Positions 16,345 through 24,919 of a stretch of 64,000 nt of DNA are shown one piece after another; position 1 is the stretch's first letter, and each line of letters opens with the position of its first letter. The translations under genes were made by a program, and so were the position numbers. Source of the DNA: Embleya scabrispora (GTDB taxonomy: Bacteria > Actinomycetota > Actinomycetes > Streptomycetales > Streptomycetaceae); NCBI RefSeq assembly GCF_002024165.1, contig NZ_MWQN01000004.1:868001-932000 (forward strand). Reading direction: 5' to 3'. The notes beneath the pieces are model-generated. The model was given only the letters and a program-made list of their open reading frames with translations, did no database searches and was not told the DNA's origin.

Positions 16345-17490
16345 TCAGTGGGTGGTCGACGCGAGTACCCGGTCGCGATCGGCTGCCAGGGTGGGGTAGT
16401 CGATGTAGCCCTCCTCCCCGCCCGTGTACATCAGGTACGCGTCGCGGATCGGGTTGAGCGGGGCGCCGATGCGGAGGCGGTGGACCAGGTCGGGGTTGGC
16501 CAGGAAGGCCCGGCCGAGGGAGATCAGGTCGGCGCCGGCCGCCAACAGCCGCTCGCCCGCGTGCCGGCCGCCGTCGGCGGGCAGCGGTCGTCCCCAGCCC
16601 AGGTCGGGGTTGGCGATCAGGGTGCCCGTCCAGCGCCGGCGGATCTCCCGGAAGACGGGCTGGTCCGGATCGGCCAACACCACGTGCAGGTAGGCGGGTT
16701 CGAGCTCGGCGAGGGCGGCGACCAGGGGCGGGTAGATGGCCTCGGTGTCGCCCTCGGCCATGCCGTTGGCGGGAACTCCGGGCGAGATGCGTACACCGAC
16801 CCGCTCCGCGCCGATCGTGTCCACGACGGCCCGGACCACCTCCAGGGTGAATCGGATGCGATGCGCGACGGAGCCGCCGTAGGCATCGGTGCGGTGGTTG
16901 GTGTTCTGCCCCAGGAACTGGTGCAGGAGGTAGCCGTTGGCGGAGTGCACCTCGACCCCGGCGAAGCCCGCGTCGATCGCGTTGCGCGCCGCGGCGGCGA
17001 AGTCGGCGACGGTGGACCGGATGTCATCGAGCGTCATGGCTCTCGGGACGACCGCCTCTCGGAGTCCGTCCGGGGTATGGATCGGCTCCGGAAGCGCGAT
17101 CGCGGAGGGGGCGAGCGGAGTGAAGCCGCTGTTGTCGGGGTGGCCGACCCGGCCGCCGTGCTGGAGTTGGAGGAACATCCGCCCGCCCTCGGCGCGCACC
17201 GCGTCGGTGACGCGCCGCCACCCGGCCACGTGGTCCCGGTTGAAGATCGCGGGGATGTGGGGGTAGGTCAGCCCCACGGCGTTCGGCGTGGCCGCCTCGG
17301 CGATGATCAGCCCGGCACTCGCGCGTTGTGCGTAGTACGTGGCCATGATCGAGCGCGGGACACCTTCGGCGTCGGCGCGGTTGCGGGTCATCGGCGCCAT
17401 CACGAGGCGGTTGGGCAGGTCGAGGCCGCCGAGCCGGGTGGGCCGGAAGAGGGGGCTCGTGGTCGCGTCGGTGTGCACGGTGGCGTTCAT
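16345..17490 (-). CDS. Old Yellow Enzyme-type alkene reductase
   Basis: 381 aa, FMN-dependent TIM barrel of the OYE/NemA family. Visible: PLFRPTRLGGLDLPNR, MAPMTRNRA, the substrate-binding HGGRVGH, the GFAGVEVHSANGYLLHQFL strand, and the phosphate-binding end LGRAFLANPDL. It reduces activated C=C bonds or nitro groups with NAD(P)H. Its own ATG at 17490 has GAAGGAC about 12 bases upstream. The reading frame is open upstream into a damaged SDR gene on the same strand. The P450 remnant lies just downstream. Confidence 0.93.
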   Translation of the reverse strand: MNATVHTDATTSPLFRPTRLGGLDLPNRLVMAPMTRNRADAEGVPRSIMATYYAQRASAGLIIAEAATPNAVGLTYPHIPAIFNRDHVAGWRRVTDAVRAEGGRMFLQLQHGGRVGHPDNSGFTPLAPSAIALPEPIHTPDGLREAVVPRAMTLDDIRSTVADFAAAARNAIDAGFAGVEVHSANGYLLHQFLGQNTNHRTDAYGGSVAHRIRFTLEVVRAVVDTIGAERVGVRISPGVPANGMAEGDTEAIYPPLVAALAELEPAYLHVVLADPDQPVFREIRRRWTGTLIANPDLGWGRPLPADGGRHAGERLLAAGADLISLGRAFLANPDLVHRLRIGAPLNPIRDAYLMYTGGEEGYIDYPTLAADRDRVLASTTH

Positions 17491-18189
17491 GATCGTCTTC
17501 GTCCTTCCGTGGTGGAGGTCTTCCACCGGGTGGGTCGAGGGTTCGAGGTCTTCGGGCCGGGGCCGGTGCGCGCCGGCCCCGAGGAGTGCGGTGCGGCCGT
17601 CGCTGCCGGTGGTGACGGTGGCGTCGGTGGCGTCGGTGGTGACGGTGGCGTCGGTGGCCAGGAACAGCGCGACACGGGCCACCTCGTCGGGCGAGCCGTG
17701 GCGGTCGGCGCGGCGGGGCGGGGCCGCCTTCGTCATGGCGTACACGCCCGTCCCGGGGGTGCCGGCGGCGCTCGTCGACGACGTGGTGAACACGATCGAG
17801 CCGCCGTCGTTCAGCAGAGGGAGCAGCGCCCGCACGGTGAAGTAGGCGCCCTTGGTGTTCACCGCGAACTGCCGGTCGGACTGCTCCTCGGTGACCGGCG
17901 TGATCGGGGCGAAGAGGCCGACGTCGGCGTCGACGAACAGGAGGTCGATTCGGCCGAGGCGCTCCTCGACGGCGGCGGCGAGCGCGGGAATCGTCGCCGG
18001 GTCGGTCGGGTCCGCGTGGACGATGTGCGCCCCGGAGCCGACCTCGGCGACCGTGGCGGCCGGGTGCGTGGGGGTGCGGCCGCTCAGCAGGACGGTGCCG
18101 CCGCCCTCCACGAGCCGTTTGGCGATGGCCAGACCGATGCCCGCGGTGCCGCCGACGACGACGGCCCTTGTCCCGCCGTACCTGGTCAT
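17491..18189 (-). pseudogene. short-chain dehydrogenase, internally deleted
   Basis: From ATG 18189 the protein has the Rossmann motif VVGGTAGIGLA, a FAVNTKGAYF segment, the catalytic serine strand SIVFTTSST and the YxxxK pair (YAMTK). Right after the lysine, about 50-60 family residues (the substrate lid, the RVNAVSPG strand) are missing, and the text resumes at RHGSPDEVARVALFLATDAT. The normal VDGG C-terminus is then replaced by a DATVTT repeat and unrelated residues, and no stop occurs before the ene-reductase frame begins. It may still be translated as a fusion, but loss of core elements argues for a non-functional gene. Confidence 0.7.
17608..17658 (-). repeat. 24-bp direct repeat (27-bp period) in SDR tail
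   Basis: Two identical 24-bp copies (17608-17631 and 17635-17658) encode the repeated DATVTT text in the damaged SDR C-terminus. This looks like replication slippage inside a gene no longer under selection. Confidence 0.8.
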
Positions 18190-18305
18190 GTCCTGCTCCC
18201 TCGGGTCGTGTTCGCGGCGTTCGCGCTGTTCGGTGATGCCGGCCGGGGTGCTCCTCGTCGACGGGAACGACTCTGCCCGGAGGCGCTTCGGGGCTGCTTC
18301 GGAGG

Positions 18306-18346
18306 CGCTGAGGGTCCGCTGAGGGTTCGCTGATGCCCGGTATGTA
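18306..18346 (+). promoter_or_regulatory. SARP-type direct repeats and -10 of the AfsR-like gene
   Basis: Three heptamers, CGCTGAG (18306), CGCTGAG (18317) and CGCTGAT (18328), recur at exactly 11-bp period. They end six bases before a -10-like TATGTA (18341-18346). Direct heptamers at 11-bp spacing close to the -10 are the known SARP/AfsR binding architecture. The transcript would start about five bases before ATG 18358. The gene itself encodes a SARP DNA-binding domain, so autoregulation is the simplest reading. Confidence 0.65.
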
Positions 18347-18357
18347 CGGTGAACCGC

Positions 18358-21300
18358 ATGCGATACGGGGTGTTGGGTCCGCTGATGGTGTGGAACGACG
18401 AAGGGGCGCCGGTCCGGGTCCCCGAGGCGAAGGTTCGGGCACTGCTGGCCGACCTGCTGGTCCACGAGGGGCGGCCCGTCTCCACCGATCGGCTCGTCGA
18501 CGACCTGTGGGGTGACGAGCCGCCTGGCAACCCCGCCAACGCCCTTCAGGCCAAGGTCTCCCAGTTGCGGCGGGTACTTGGGCGGGAGCGGGTGGTGTAC
18601 CAGCCCCCGGGCTACCGACTGGCCGTCGACGCCGAGGCGGACGAGGTGGACGCGGACCGTTTCCGATCCCTGGTGGCCGAGGCGCGCCTGGCCGGCGATC
18701 CGACCGCGCGCGCCGCGCTGCTCACTCGGGCGCTGGGATTGTGGCGGGGGTCGGCGTACGCCGATTTCGCCGACGCGGAGTTCGCCCGGGCGGCGGCACG
18801 GCGGTTGGCCGAACAGCGCCTGGCGGTTGTCGAGGAGCAGGCCGAGGCGCGCTTGGAGTCGGGCGAACACACGCTGCTGCTCGGTGAGTTGACCGATCTG
18901 GTGGCCCGCCATCCGCTGCGCGAGCGGCTGCGCGCGGTGCAGGTGCGGGCTCTGTATCTGGCGGGCCGGCAGAGCGAGGCGCTGGCATCGTACGCGGACC
19001 TCCGCAGGCTCCTGGCGGACGAACTGGGCGTGGACCCGTCGCGGGAACTGACCGCCCTGTACGAGGCGATCCTCCGCCAGGACACAACACTGACACCACC
19101 ACGGGGCAATGCCTCACCGGGTGCCGAACTCCTGTCGGGAACCGGCGCCTCATGGGAGGCGGGCGCCCCGCCGGAGGCGGATGCTTCGCCGGAGACGGTT
19201 GCCCGGCCGGGGACCGGCGCCTCGCCGGAAACCGGTGCCCTGTCGAGGACCGACGCCTCGTCGAGGACCGGCGCCTTGCTGGAGGCCGGTGCCTCACCGG
19301 AGGCGGGTGCCCAGTCGGGGACCAACGCCTCGCCGGAGGCCGGTTTCCTGTCGGGGACCGGTTCCTCGCCGAGGACCGGTGCCTCGCCGGGGTCCGGGGT
19401 CCTGTCGGGGACCGGCGCCTCGCCGGAGGCCGGTGCCTCGTCGGGGACCGGTTCCTCGCCGAGGACCGGTTCCTCGCCGAGGACCGGTGCCTCGCCGGGG
19501 TCCGGGGTCCTGTCGGGGACCGGCGCCTGGCCGGAGGCCGGTGCTCTGTCGAGGATCGGCGCCTCGTCGAGGGCTGGCGCCTCGCTGAAGGCCGGTGCTT
19601 CACCGGAGGCGGGTGCCCAGTCGGGGACCAGCGCCTCGCCGGAGGCCAGTGCCTCCCCGGAGGCGGGTGCCCAGTCGGGGACCAGCGCCTCGCCGGAGGC
19701 CGGCGCCCTGTCGAGGACCGGCGCCCCGTCGAGAGCCGGCGCCTCGCTGAAGGCCGGTGCCTCACCGGAGGCGGGTGCCCAGTCGGGGACCAACGCCTCG
19801 CCGGAGGCCGGTGGCTCGTCGGGGACCAGCGCCTCGCCGGAGGCCGGTGCCTCGTCGGGGGCCGGTGGCTCGCCGGGGGCCGGTGGCTCGTTGGGGGCCG
19901 GTGGCTCGTTGGGGCGTGACGAGGTATCGGGTGGCTTCGGCGGGTTCTCGGCCCGGCTGGGGGGTGTGTCGGGGGCTGGTTCGGTGCCGGTCGTCGGGAT
20001 GGCGGCGGAGGTGGATGGTGCCGGCCGGGTTCGGTCCAATCTTCCCGCCCCGCTCACCGCCCTCGTCGGACGCGATGCCGATGTGGGTGAGGTCGGTCGG
20101 CTGATCGGGGGCGCGCGGCTGGTGACGTTGACCGGGCCCGGCGGAGTGGGCAAGACCCGGCTCGCGGTGGAGGTCGCCGGACGGGTGCCCGCAGACCTCG
20201 CCGACGAGGTGTGGCTGGTCGAACTCGCCGGGCAGCACGGCGAGATGGCCGATCTGGTCCAGGTCGTCGCCGCCGCGCTCGGCATCCGCGACGACACCCC
20301 CGCCGGCCTGCCCGGCCTCGGCGCGCCCGAGGATCCCGCCGACCGGCTCGCCGCGGCCCTGCGCGATCGGCGCCCGCTGCTCGTCCTGGACAACTGTGAG
20401 CACGTCGTGGCGCCGGCGGCCCGGCTCACCGAGGTGTTGCTGCACCGGGTGCCGGGACTGCGCGTACTGGCCACCAGCCAGGAGCCGTTGGGCCTGACCG
20501 GCGAAACGTTGTTCCTGGTCGAACCGCTTCGCCCCGAGGACGCCGTGGACCTGTTCGCGGCTCGCGCCGCCGCGGCGGCCCCGGGCTTCTCGCTCGACGC
20601 GGCCACTCCCGAACTGCGCGCGTCCGTCGCCGAGATCTGCCGGCGCCTGGACGGCATCCCGCTCGCCCTCGAACTGGCCGCGGCGCGCGTACGTGCCCTG
20701 GGCGTACCGGAGTTGGCGGCCCGCCTCGGCGATCGTTTCCGGGTCCTGACCTCCGGACAGCGCGGCGCGCCCGCCCGCCAGCGCACCCTGCGGGCGGTGA
20801 TCGACTGGAGCTGGGAACTGCTCGGCGCACCGGAACGCATCGTGCTGCGCCGCCTCGCGATCCACACCGACGGCTGCACCCTGGACGCCGCCGAGGCGGT
20901 GTGCGCCGGCGACGGGGTCACCCGGGACGAGGTACTCGACCTGGTCGGCCGCCTGGTCGACCGCTCCCTGGTCGTGGTGGTGCCGGGACCGCCGGGCCCC
21001 CGCTACCGCCTGCTCGAATCCGTGACCGCGTACGCCCTGGAGCGCCTGGACGAGATGGCGGACCTCGCCGACGTCCGGGATCGCCATCTGCGGCACTACC
21101 TGGACCTGGCCGAACAGGCCGAACCACACCTGCGCGGCGCCGAACAACGGGCGTGGCTCGACCGGTTCGACGCCGAGGCGGGCAATCTGCGGGCCGCCCT
21201 GGACGAGGCGATCCGACAGGCCGGCGCGGGCCGCCCGGAGGGATCGCACGCGGCGGTCCGCCTGGTCCGCGCGCTCGCCTGGTGGTGGCTGCTGCGCGGC

Positions 21301-22482
21301 CGACTGGTCGAAGGCCGCCGGGCCCTCGTGGCGGTCCGCGCGATCACCCCGACGGCCCGTACCGCCGGCGCCGCCGCTGCCGCCGCCGAAATCGGCATCC
21401 TGCACGACGCGTTCGCCTTGCTCACCGGCGATCGATCCGTGCCGACCGCGTTTCCCGACGCGGCGATCGAGGATACGTCGCGGCGCGCCCGTCTCGCCTG
21501 GCTGTACGCCTACGCCCTGTTCAACGGCGGCGATCCCGTCGCGAGCGCCCGCGCCAACTCGCACGCGCTGGTCCTGGCCGCGCGGGACGAGGACCGCTGG
21601 TCCGAGGCCGCCGGCCTCGGACTGCGCGCCCTGCTCGACCTGGTCGGCGGCAACCTGGCCGACGTCGCGCACGACGGCCTGCGCAGCGCCGAGCTGTTTC
21701 GTGAACTCAAGGACACCTGGGGCGAGTTGCAGACCGTGGCGCCACTGGCCACGATCGCCGAGATCCGCGGCGACTACCCGGAGGCGGTCCGCCGGCACAC
21801 CGAAGGACTGCGCATTGCCCGGGAGTTGCACCTCCCGACGGAGATCTCCGCGCGCCTGTCCGGGCTCGGCCGACTGGCACTGCTCGCCGGCGACCCCGAC
21901 CGGGCGCACGACCTGCATCGGCAGGCGCTGGACTCCGCCGTCGAACAGGGTTACGTATTCGGCGAGGTGCACGCGCGGATGGGACTCGCCCTGGGGGCCC
22001 GACGGTCGGGCGACCTCGACGCCGCCGAGGCACATCTTTTGCGCATGCTCGACCGGTACGCCGACGTGTCCTCGCGGGCGGGCACCCATCTGCGCCGGTC
22101 CGAACTCGGATTCGTCGCCGAACTGCGCGGCGACGCGGACGCGGCCTCCGCACACCACCTGATCGGCCTGGAACTCGCCCACGTCCTGGGCGAGCCCCGG
22201 GCCATGGCGCTGTCCCTGGAGGGCCTCGCGGGCGCGGCGGCGCTGTCCGGGGACCCGGACCGTGCCGCGCTCGCGGCCCTGCTCCTGGGCGCGGCCGACG
22301 CGGCCCGCCGCAGCGTGGACGCCCCGCTGCCGCCCGGCGAGCGTACCGACGTCGACCGGATCACCGCCGCGGCGACGACCACGCTCGGGCCGCGCGCGTT
22401 CGCCGAGGCATACGAACGCGGCGCCGCCCTGGACCCGAACTCGGCCGCCCGCATCGCCCGAACGACGCCGCCCCCCGCGTAA
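18358..22482 (+). CDS. AfsR-like SARP/NB-ARC/TPR transcription regulator
   Basis: 1374 aa. Residues 1-95: OmpR-like winged helix of SARP type (MRYGVLGPL through PPGYRL). Residues 96-245: bacterial transcriptional activator (BTAD) domain. Residues 258-521: 44 tandem hexapeptide units, an unusual Ser/Ala/Gly/Pro/Glu-rich linker. Around 570-830: NB-ARC/STAND ATPase, with P-loop GPGGVGKT near residue 592, Walker B-like LLVLDNCEH, and RLDGIPLALELAAARVRAL. After about 900: TPR-like helices. Family role: ATP-dependent activation of secondary-metabolite or stress genes. Start ATG 18358 gives the conserved MRYGVLGPL; GTG 18349 is less likely. Divergent from the damaged SDR/ene-reductase, a possible target. 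Confidence 0.95.
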   Translation: MRYGVLGPLMVWNDEGAPVRVPEAKVRALLADLLVHEGRPVSTDRLVDDLWGDEPPGNPANALQAKVSQLRRVLGRERVVYQPPGYRLAVDAEADEVDADRFRSLVAEARLAGDPTARAALLTRALGLWRGSAYADFADAEFARAAARRLAEQRLAVVEEQAEARLESGEHTLLLGELTDLVARHPLRERLRAVQVRALYLAGRQSEALASYADLRRLLADELGVDPSRELTALYEAILRQDTTLTPPRGNASPGAELLSGTGASWEAGAPPEADASPETVARPGTGASPETGALSRTDASSRTGALLEAGASPEAGAQSGTNASPEAGFLSGTGSSPRTGASPGSGVLSGTGASPEAGASSGTGSSPRTGSSPRTGASPGSGVLSGTGAWPEAGALSRIGASSRAGASLKAGASPEAGAQSGTSASPEASASPEAGAQSGTSASPEAGALSRTGAPSRAGASLKAGASPEAGAQSGTNASPEAGGSSGTSASPEAGASSGAGGSPGAGGSLGAGGSLGRDEVSGGFGGFSARLGGVSGAGSVPVVGMAAEVDGAGRVRSNLPAPLTALVGRDADVGEVGRLIGGARLVTLTGPGGVGKTRLAVEVAGRVPADLADEVWLVELAGQHGEMADLVQVVAAALGIRDDTPAGLPGLGAPEDPADRLAAALRDRRPLLVLDNCEHVVAPAARLTEVLLHRVPGLRVLATSQEPLGLTGETLFLVEPLRPEDAVDLFAARAAAAAPGFSLDAATPELRASVAEICRRLDGIPLALELAAARVRALGVPELAARLGDRFRVLTSGQRGAPARQRTLRAVIDWSWELLGAPERIVLRRLAIHTDGCTLDAAEAVCAGDGVTRDEVLDLVGRLVDRSLVVVVPGPPGPRYRLLESVTAYALERLDEMADLADVRDRHLRHYLDLAEQAEPHLRGAEQRAWLDRFDAEAGNLRAALDEAIRQAGAGRPEGSHAAVRLVRALAWWWLLRGRLVEGRRALVAVRAITPTARTAGAAAAAAEIGILHDAFALLTGDRSVPTAFPDAAIEDTSRRARLAWLYAYALFNGGDPVASARANSHALVLAARDEDRWSEAAGLGLRALLDLVGGNLADVAHDGLRSAELFRELKDTWGELQTVAPLATIAEIRGDYPEAVRRHTEGLRIARELHLPTEISARLSGLGRLALLAGDPDRAHDLHRQALDSAVEQGYVFGEVHARMGLALGARRSGDLDAAEAHLLRMLDRYADVSSRAGTHLRRSELGFVAELRGDADAASAHHLIGLELAHVLGEPRAMALSLEGLAGAAALSGDPDRAALAALLLGAADAARRSVDAPLPPGERTDVDRITAAATTTLGPRAFAEAYERGAALDPNSAARIARTTPPPA
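19129..19920 (+). repeat. 44 x 18-bp repeats encoding hexapeptides
   Basis: An uninterrupted run of 44 units of 18 bp, each encoding six residues of the pattern A-S-x-x-x-G. Recurring versions are ASPEAG, AQSGTN/S, VLSGTG, SSPRTG, ASLKAG and ALSRTG. Higher-order blocks of several units are themselves duplicated (for example the ASPGSG-VLSGTG pair at units 15-16 and 21-22, and the ALSRxG to AQSGTx block twice). This shows expansion by unequal exchange. All units stay in frame inside the AfsR-like gene. Confidence 0.95.
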
Positions 22483-22512
22483 CGGACGTCGACGACACCG
22501 CGACGCCCGTGC

Positions 22513-23370
22513 TCACCCGAGGAGTTCGCCGAGGCGAGCCGCCTGGCGCTCGGCGGTCCCCGGCGGGTTCCTGGGGTTGTCCGGATCCTCCATCGACAGC
22601 AGGAACAGCCAGACGAGGGCGAGCAGGCGTCGGCAGTCCGGCACGCGCGCGGCCTCCGCGGGGGCGAGGTCGACCCGATCGAGCAGTCGACACACGTCCA
22701 GGGACGTGTCCACCCAGCTCGAAACGTGTTCGGTGATCTCCGCGAGTTCGAAGGCCCGATCGCTGCGCCCTGACTCCTCGAAGTCCACGATCCGGATCCG
22801 CGCACGTGTCCCGCGCGCTCCACCGTCCGGGCAACCCTCGTAATCCTCCAGGTAGTTGGCGAGATTTCCGTCCCCGGGTCCGAAGACGGCGGGCACCGGC
22901 CCGCGACCGAGAGCCCGCCGACCGCCACCACGGTTCAGCCAGTCCACGCCCGCCGCGAGGGCCCGGGCGACCGGGGGTGTGGTGTCGAGCCTCCACCCCG
23001 CCCACTCGTCGATCCGGGCGATCATCATGTCCTGCCGCCCCGACCGCACCGGGAGTTCGCGGACGGCCTCGTCCGGGACGGCCGCGTACAGCGTGTTCAG
23101 CGTCGCGGCCAGTGCGTCGACGCGCTCGCCCCGGACGCTCGTACCGCGCAGCGCGACCCCCGGCAGTCGGGACATCACCACGACCGGACACGACGGTCGG
23201 GAATCCCGGCTCAGCGGTCGCGGCGCGAGGTCGGGCGCGAAGCGGTGCAGCAGGGTCAGCGCGGCCCATTCCCGCCGGTGGTTGTCGTGCGCTCCGGCGC
23301 GAAAGGTCTTGACCACCGTGTCGGGTCGGAAGTCGAGGGCGTGGGTGCTCCACGGGCCGTTGGTCGTCAT
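22513..23370 (-). CDS. APH-family phosphotransferase
   Basis: 285 aa, kinase-like fold. The catalytic loop reads GPGDGNLANYLED, the 'GDGNLAN' variant common in actinomycete members in place of HGDxxxxN, and the metal motif is RIVDFEESGRSDRAFELAE. Substrate unknown. ATG 23370 overlaps by four bases the stop of an SDR remnant on the same strand, so the two were once a coupled pair. It converges on the AfsR-like gene with a 30-bp gap. Confidence 0.88.
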   Translation of the reverse strand: MTTNGPWSTHALDFRPDTVVKTFRAGAHDNHRREWAALTLLHRFAPDLAPRPLSRDSRPSCPVVVMSRLPGVALRGTSVRGERVDALAATLNTLYAAVPDEAVRELPVRSGRQDMMIARIDEWAGWRLDTTPPVARALAAGVDWLNRGGGRRALGRGPVPAVFGPGDGNLANYLEDYEGCPDGGARGTRARIRIVDFEESGRSDRAFELAEITEHVSSWVDTSLDVCRLLDRVDLAPAEAARVPDCRRLLALVWLFLLSMEDPDNPRNPPGTAERQAARLGELLG

Positions 23371-23740
23371 CCGACCCGATCCTGCCAGAGGGGCACACCG
23401 GGCGGCGCGGCCCGACGCGGCCCGCCCGCCGGCGGCTCGCCGCGGGTCGGGCGAGGCGCCCACCCACCGTCGACGTGCACGACGGGGCCGGTCACGTACG
23501 GGCCGATGAGCGCGAACAGGACCGCCCGGACCACATAGTCGGGCATACCGACCCGGCGGGCCGAGTTGCGCTCGGCGACGTGACGCAGGAACGCCACCTC
23601 GTCGGCGCCCATGCCGACCCGGGCGCCGGAGTCGACGATGCCGGGCGAGACGGCGCGTTGACCCGCTGCGGGGCGAGTTCCACCGCGAGCGCCTGGACCG
23701 GGAAGGCCGGCGCACCGTTGGCGGTGGCGCCCTCGCCGCG
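23367..23740 (-). pseudogene. SDR oxidoreductase remnant, truncated and frameshifted
   Basis: Reading from 23740 down: ALAVELAPQRVNA, then a phase change, then VSPGIVDSGARVGMGADEV followed by ADEVAFLRHVAERNSARR, GPYVTGPVVHVDGGWAPR and stop. This is the C-terminal third of a classical SDR. The phase change is at AACGCGCCGTCTCG, where a GC duplication (two bases) explains the shift. The N-terminal two thirds with Rossmann motif and YxxxK are absent. The stop overlaps the phosphotransferase ATG. Confidence 0.72.
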
Positions 23741-24046
23741 TACACCCGCCCCAGGCCGGATCCGTCGACCACCGCTTTCCTCGACACGCTCACCGAGCCC
23801 GCCCGCGTCCCGCCGGCCCACGTGCGTGCCCGACTCGGCCCCGACCCGGACATGGCCCGACGCCCACAGAGCGCCGACCGACCCGGCCGACCGACGTCCG
23901 GCCTCCCCGATCCCACAGCACGAAAGCATCATTCGTAGGGGAAACCGGGCTTTCCCACACACGGCGCACTCCGACGCGCGATCATGTCGGCATCCCGGGT
24001 GCGGGTGTTCCCGCACACCGGGCACGTCGAGCGAAGGAGTCGCCGG
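23741..24046. other. 306-bp stretch without identifiable gene
   Basis: No SDR N-terminus is recognisable here in any frame. The only structure seen is a short hairpin, GGGAAA-CCGGGC-TTTCCC, around 23938-23956. Promoter of the following gene expected but not identifiable. Confidence 0.45.
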
Positions 24047-24640
24047 ATGGCGTCGTCGGTTGAGGAACTGCGCGTGGCACTGGAACGGGAGGCCGATGAA
24101 CTGGCTCAGCGCCGCGAGGAATTGGAGACGGAATTGGCCGAGGTGGAGCGACAACTCGAGGCCCGCCGCAACGCGGTCGCGCACCTGACGCTGATCCGCC
24201 CCCTCGTCGCGCCCGTACCGCAGCCCCGCAGGGAGCCGAAGTCCGCGCCGACCGCCGCCGCTTCGGACCCCGCACCCGCGCCGAAGGCCGCGGCCGAGAC
24301 CAGGCACACCACCCCCGCACCGCGCCGCCGCAAGGCCGCGCCCCGCACCAGGACCGCCGCCCCGGCACCGGCCGGCCCGCGCCGGAAGGCCGCCCGTACC
24401 CCGAAGGCAGCCGCCCCCGCGCCGGCCGCCGAACGTCGGGTCCGCACCCACCTGCGCGACGAGATCGCCGCGCTGCTGAGCGCGAGCGAGCAGCCGATGA
24501 ACGTCCGCCGACTCACCGAAGCCCTGGGTGAGGAGCCCACGAAGAGCCGCCTGGAGAGCGTCCGCACCTCCGCCGAGGGCCTGGTCAAGGCGGGCCGCGC
24601 GGGCAAGGCCGGCCGGGGCCTGTTCACCGCCGCCGGCTGA
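24047..24640 (+). CDS. coiled-coil / basic-linker / winged-helix hypothetical protein
   Basis: 197 aa. Residues 3-45 form a charged coiled coil (VEELRVALEREADELAQRR and so on). Residues 50-125 are an Ala/Pro/Lys/Arg linker like bacterial histone-H1-type tails (APRRRKAAPRTRTAAPAP). Residues 130-197 look like a small winged helix (LSASEQPMNVRRLTEALGE then VKAGRAGKAGRGLF), a module frequent in actinobacterial proteins. A nucleoid-associated or DNA-bridging role is plausible but unproven. GAAGGAG at 24033-24039, seven bases before ATG 24047, fixes the start against the upstream ATG 23984. Confidence 0.78.
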   Translation: MASSVEELRVALEREADELAQRREELETELAEVERQLEARRNAVAHLTLIRPLVAPVPQPRREPKSAPTAAASDPAPAPKAAAETRHTTPAPRRRKAAPRTRTAAPAPAGPRRKAARTPKAAAPAPAAERRVRTHLRDEIAALLSASEQPMNVRRLTEALGEEPTKSRLESVRTSAEGLVKAGRAGKAGRGLFTAAG

Positions 24641-24919
24641 CCGGACCACCCGCGTCCACGGCGCCGGCCGCGCGCCCGGGCCACCCGCCCACCCCGCCGG
24701 CCACGACGCCGACCTCGATCGGCGGCCCGTACCGCTATGCGCCGGGCGGGAGTTCGGGGCCACGGCGGCCCGCCGCGAACACCCGTCGCGCCGGCCCGAC
24801 ACCGCAACTCCCGCCGGCCGTCCGGGCCTTCGCGTCCATTCGCCCCACCCGAAGACGCGCCGGCAGCGCGGCACGAGCCCCTCGGGGCCGGTGTGCCGCG
24901 CTGCCGCGTGCGCCGGGAG

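Noticed and set aside
16345-18189. A designed bifunctional SDR-ene-reductase enzyme
   Set aside because: The SDR part lacks core structural segments and carries slippage repeats, and the ene-reductase has its own start; decay explains it better.
19129-19920. 18-bp repeats as a possible CRISPR array
   Set aside because: The units are directly adjacent, degenerate and in coding frame, with no unique spacers and no cas genes.
23984-24046. Upstream ATG 23984 as start of the coiled-coil/winged-helix protein
   Set aside because: The extra 21 residues are not protein-like, and a good ribosome site sits seven bases before ATG 24047.
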